Assembly (NCBI GenBank): GCA_900758315.1
Contig: CAAERF010000188.1
Location: 1-5,596, forward strand
From: an uncultured Oscillospiraceae bacterium
GTDB taxonomy: Bacteria > Bacillota > Clostridia > Oscillospirales > Oscillospiraceae
DNA: 5,596 bases
Reading direction: 5' to 3'
The position numbers and the translations under genes were made by a program. Below, one piece after another: positions 5,260 through 5,596 of this stretch. The first letter of the stretch is position 1. Each line of letters begins with the position of its first letter. The notes beneath the pieces are model-generated. The model worked only from the letters and a program-made list of their open reading frames with translations, did no database searches and was not told where the DNA came from.

Positions 5260-5280
5260 GGGTGTCAACCGTTATGTAAA

Positions 5281-5301
5281 CCCGCAGCCTCCTACTGCGG
5301 G
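5281..5301 (-). terminator. Hairpin after mobC, weak terminator
   Basis: CCCGCAG (5281-5287) and CTGCGGG (5295-5301) form a perfect 7-bp stem with a 7-base loop. Leftward it follows the mobC stop by seven bases but is followed by only three T residues. Rightward it is followed by AAATTTTTT. The leftward loop reads TAGGAGG, a Shine-Dalgarno-like sequence. Confidence 0.5.
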
Positions 5302-5308
5302 AAATTTT

Positions 5309-5596
5309 TTAGAGTTCGGTGAGTTTGGCGAGAAGTTGCTTGCCAATAGCTATCAGCTCATCCAACCGACTACGCAAGTCCTCTAAATCGGCGGCATAGA
5401 GCTGCCCGCTTTCACTGGCCCGTTTCGCCACCTGATTCAGGTTGTTGCTGCAATTCTGAAGAAGGTACGCCATCCGACGCAGCTGTGGTAAATCAAGATT
5501 CAGGCAGTAACCATCCAGAGCCATTTTTCGCAGATAAGAGCCAATGCTCAAAATACCGCAACTTTCCATCTTCTGACGAATGCGTTCCAGTTCGAC
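5309..5596 (-). CDS. mobC: MobC relaxosome accessory protein, 5' end missing
   Basis: The 95 residues visible are the C-terminal part of a MobC-family protein (bacterial mobilization protein family), which binds the transfer origin and helps the relaxase open and nick it. Hallmarks are GSYLRKMALDGY, a short hydrophobic 'LNLDLPQLRRMAYLLQ' helix and the signature NNLNQVAKRA, followed by a C-terminal Leu-rich helix (LRSRLDELIAIGKQLLAKL). The frame stays open to the right edge with family-like residues (ELERIRQKM) before the first ATG at 5569, so the gene starts outside the window with its N-terminal ribbon-helix-helix-like part. Members are usually about 110-130 residues, so about 15-35 are missing. 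It is upstream of the membrane protein and relaxase genes, forming a mobilization module with them. Confidence 0.9.
   Translation of the reverse strand, partial: VELERIRQKMESCGILSIGSYLRKMALDGYCLNLDLPQLRRMAYLLQNCSNNLNQVAKRASESGQLYAADLEDLRSRLDELIAIGKQLLAKLTEL

Noticed and set aside
4921..5268. Longer 115-residue version of the small membrane protein
   Set aside because: The extra 23 residues are polar and overlap the -10 and -35 boxes; the ATG at 5199 fits the membrane protein pattern.
1..5596. CRISPR array, tRNA or rRNA genes, insertion sequence
   Set aside because: No regularly spaced repeats, no tRNA-like cloverleaf and no transposase were seen. The only rRNA-like match is the 11-nt string at 4870-4880, which is a Shine-Dalgarno sequence.

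Overview
The window looks like part of an integrative/mobilizable element from a gut Firmicute (Clostridia, probably Oscillospiraceae or a relative). This rests on MOBP-type relaxase and MobC proteins of the kind common in such elements, strong AGGAGG-type ribosome binding sites, many intrinsic terminators, moderate GC, and debris of other element genes (topoisomerase III, type I restriction-modification). The assignment is by recognition of protein families; no search was run.

Layout. (1) Positions 3-539: the 3' part of a rightward gene of unknown function, closed by a strong terminator. (2) Positions 567-1179: a leftward-facing graveyard made of a small DUF6061-like ORF containing a long perfect hairpin, a 40-residue piece of topoisomerase III (topB) cut at its DAG motif, and a scar joining the 5' end of a type I methyltransferase gene (hsdM) to what looks like the 3' tail of another gene of the same system. 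(3) Positions 1200-1526: a non-coding stretch with palindromes that resembles a transfer origin or its remnant, then a terminator, then the promoter region of the next gene. (4) Positions 1527-3419: a 630-residue protein with an N-terminal domain like the DarT1-associated NADAR antitoxins, a linker and middle region, and a C-terminal PD-(D/E)XK nuclease domain like that of Card1/Can2 (DUF1887). This is the most interesting gene here. (5) Positions 3431-3484: a bidirectional terminator. (6) Positions 3483-5596: a leftward mobilization module, read in the order mobC, a small membrane protein, then the relaxase.

How the parts relate. MobC and the relaxase would form the relaxosome that nicks the transfer origin. 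The small membrane protein may be a conjugation accessory protein. The relaxase appears to start at a CTG codon behind an 11-nt perfect Shine-Dalgarno sequence, and a UUCG-loop terminator sits just upstream, so its expression may be attenuated. The NADAR-nuclease gene faces the mobilization module, has its own promoter and is fenced by terminators, as expected of an independent cargo gene. Since it lies beside the scar of a type I restriction system, the locus may be a defence hotspot in which one system has replaced another. No DarT-type toxin gene is visible, so if the NADAR-like domain has a partner it is outside the window or is the fused nuclease itself.
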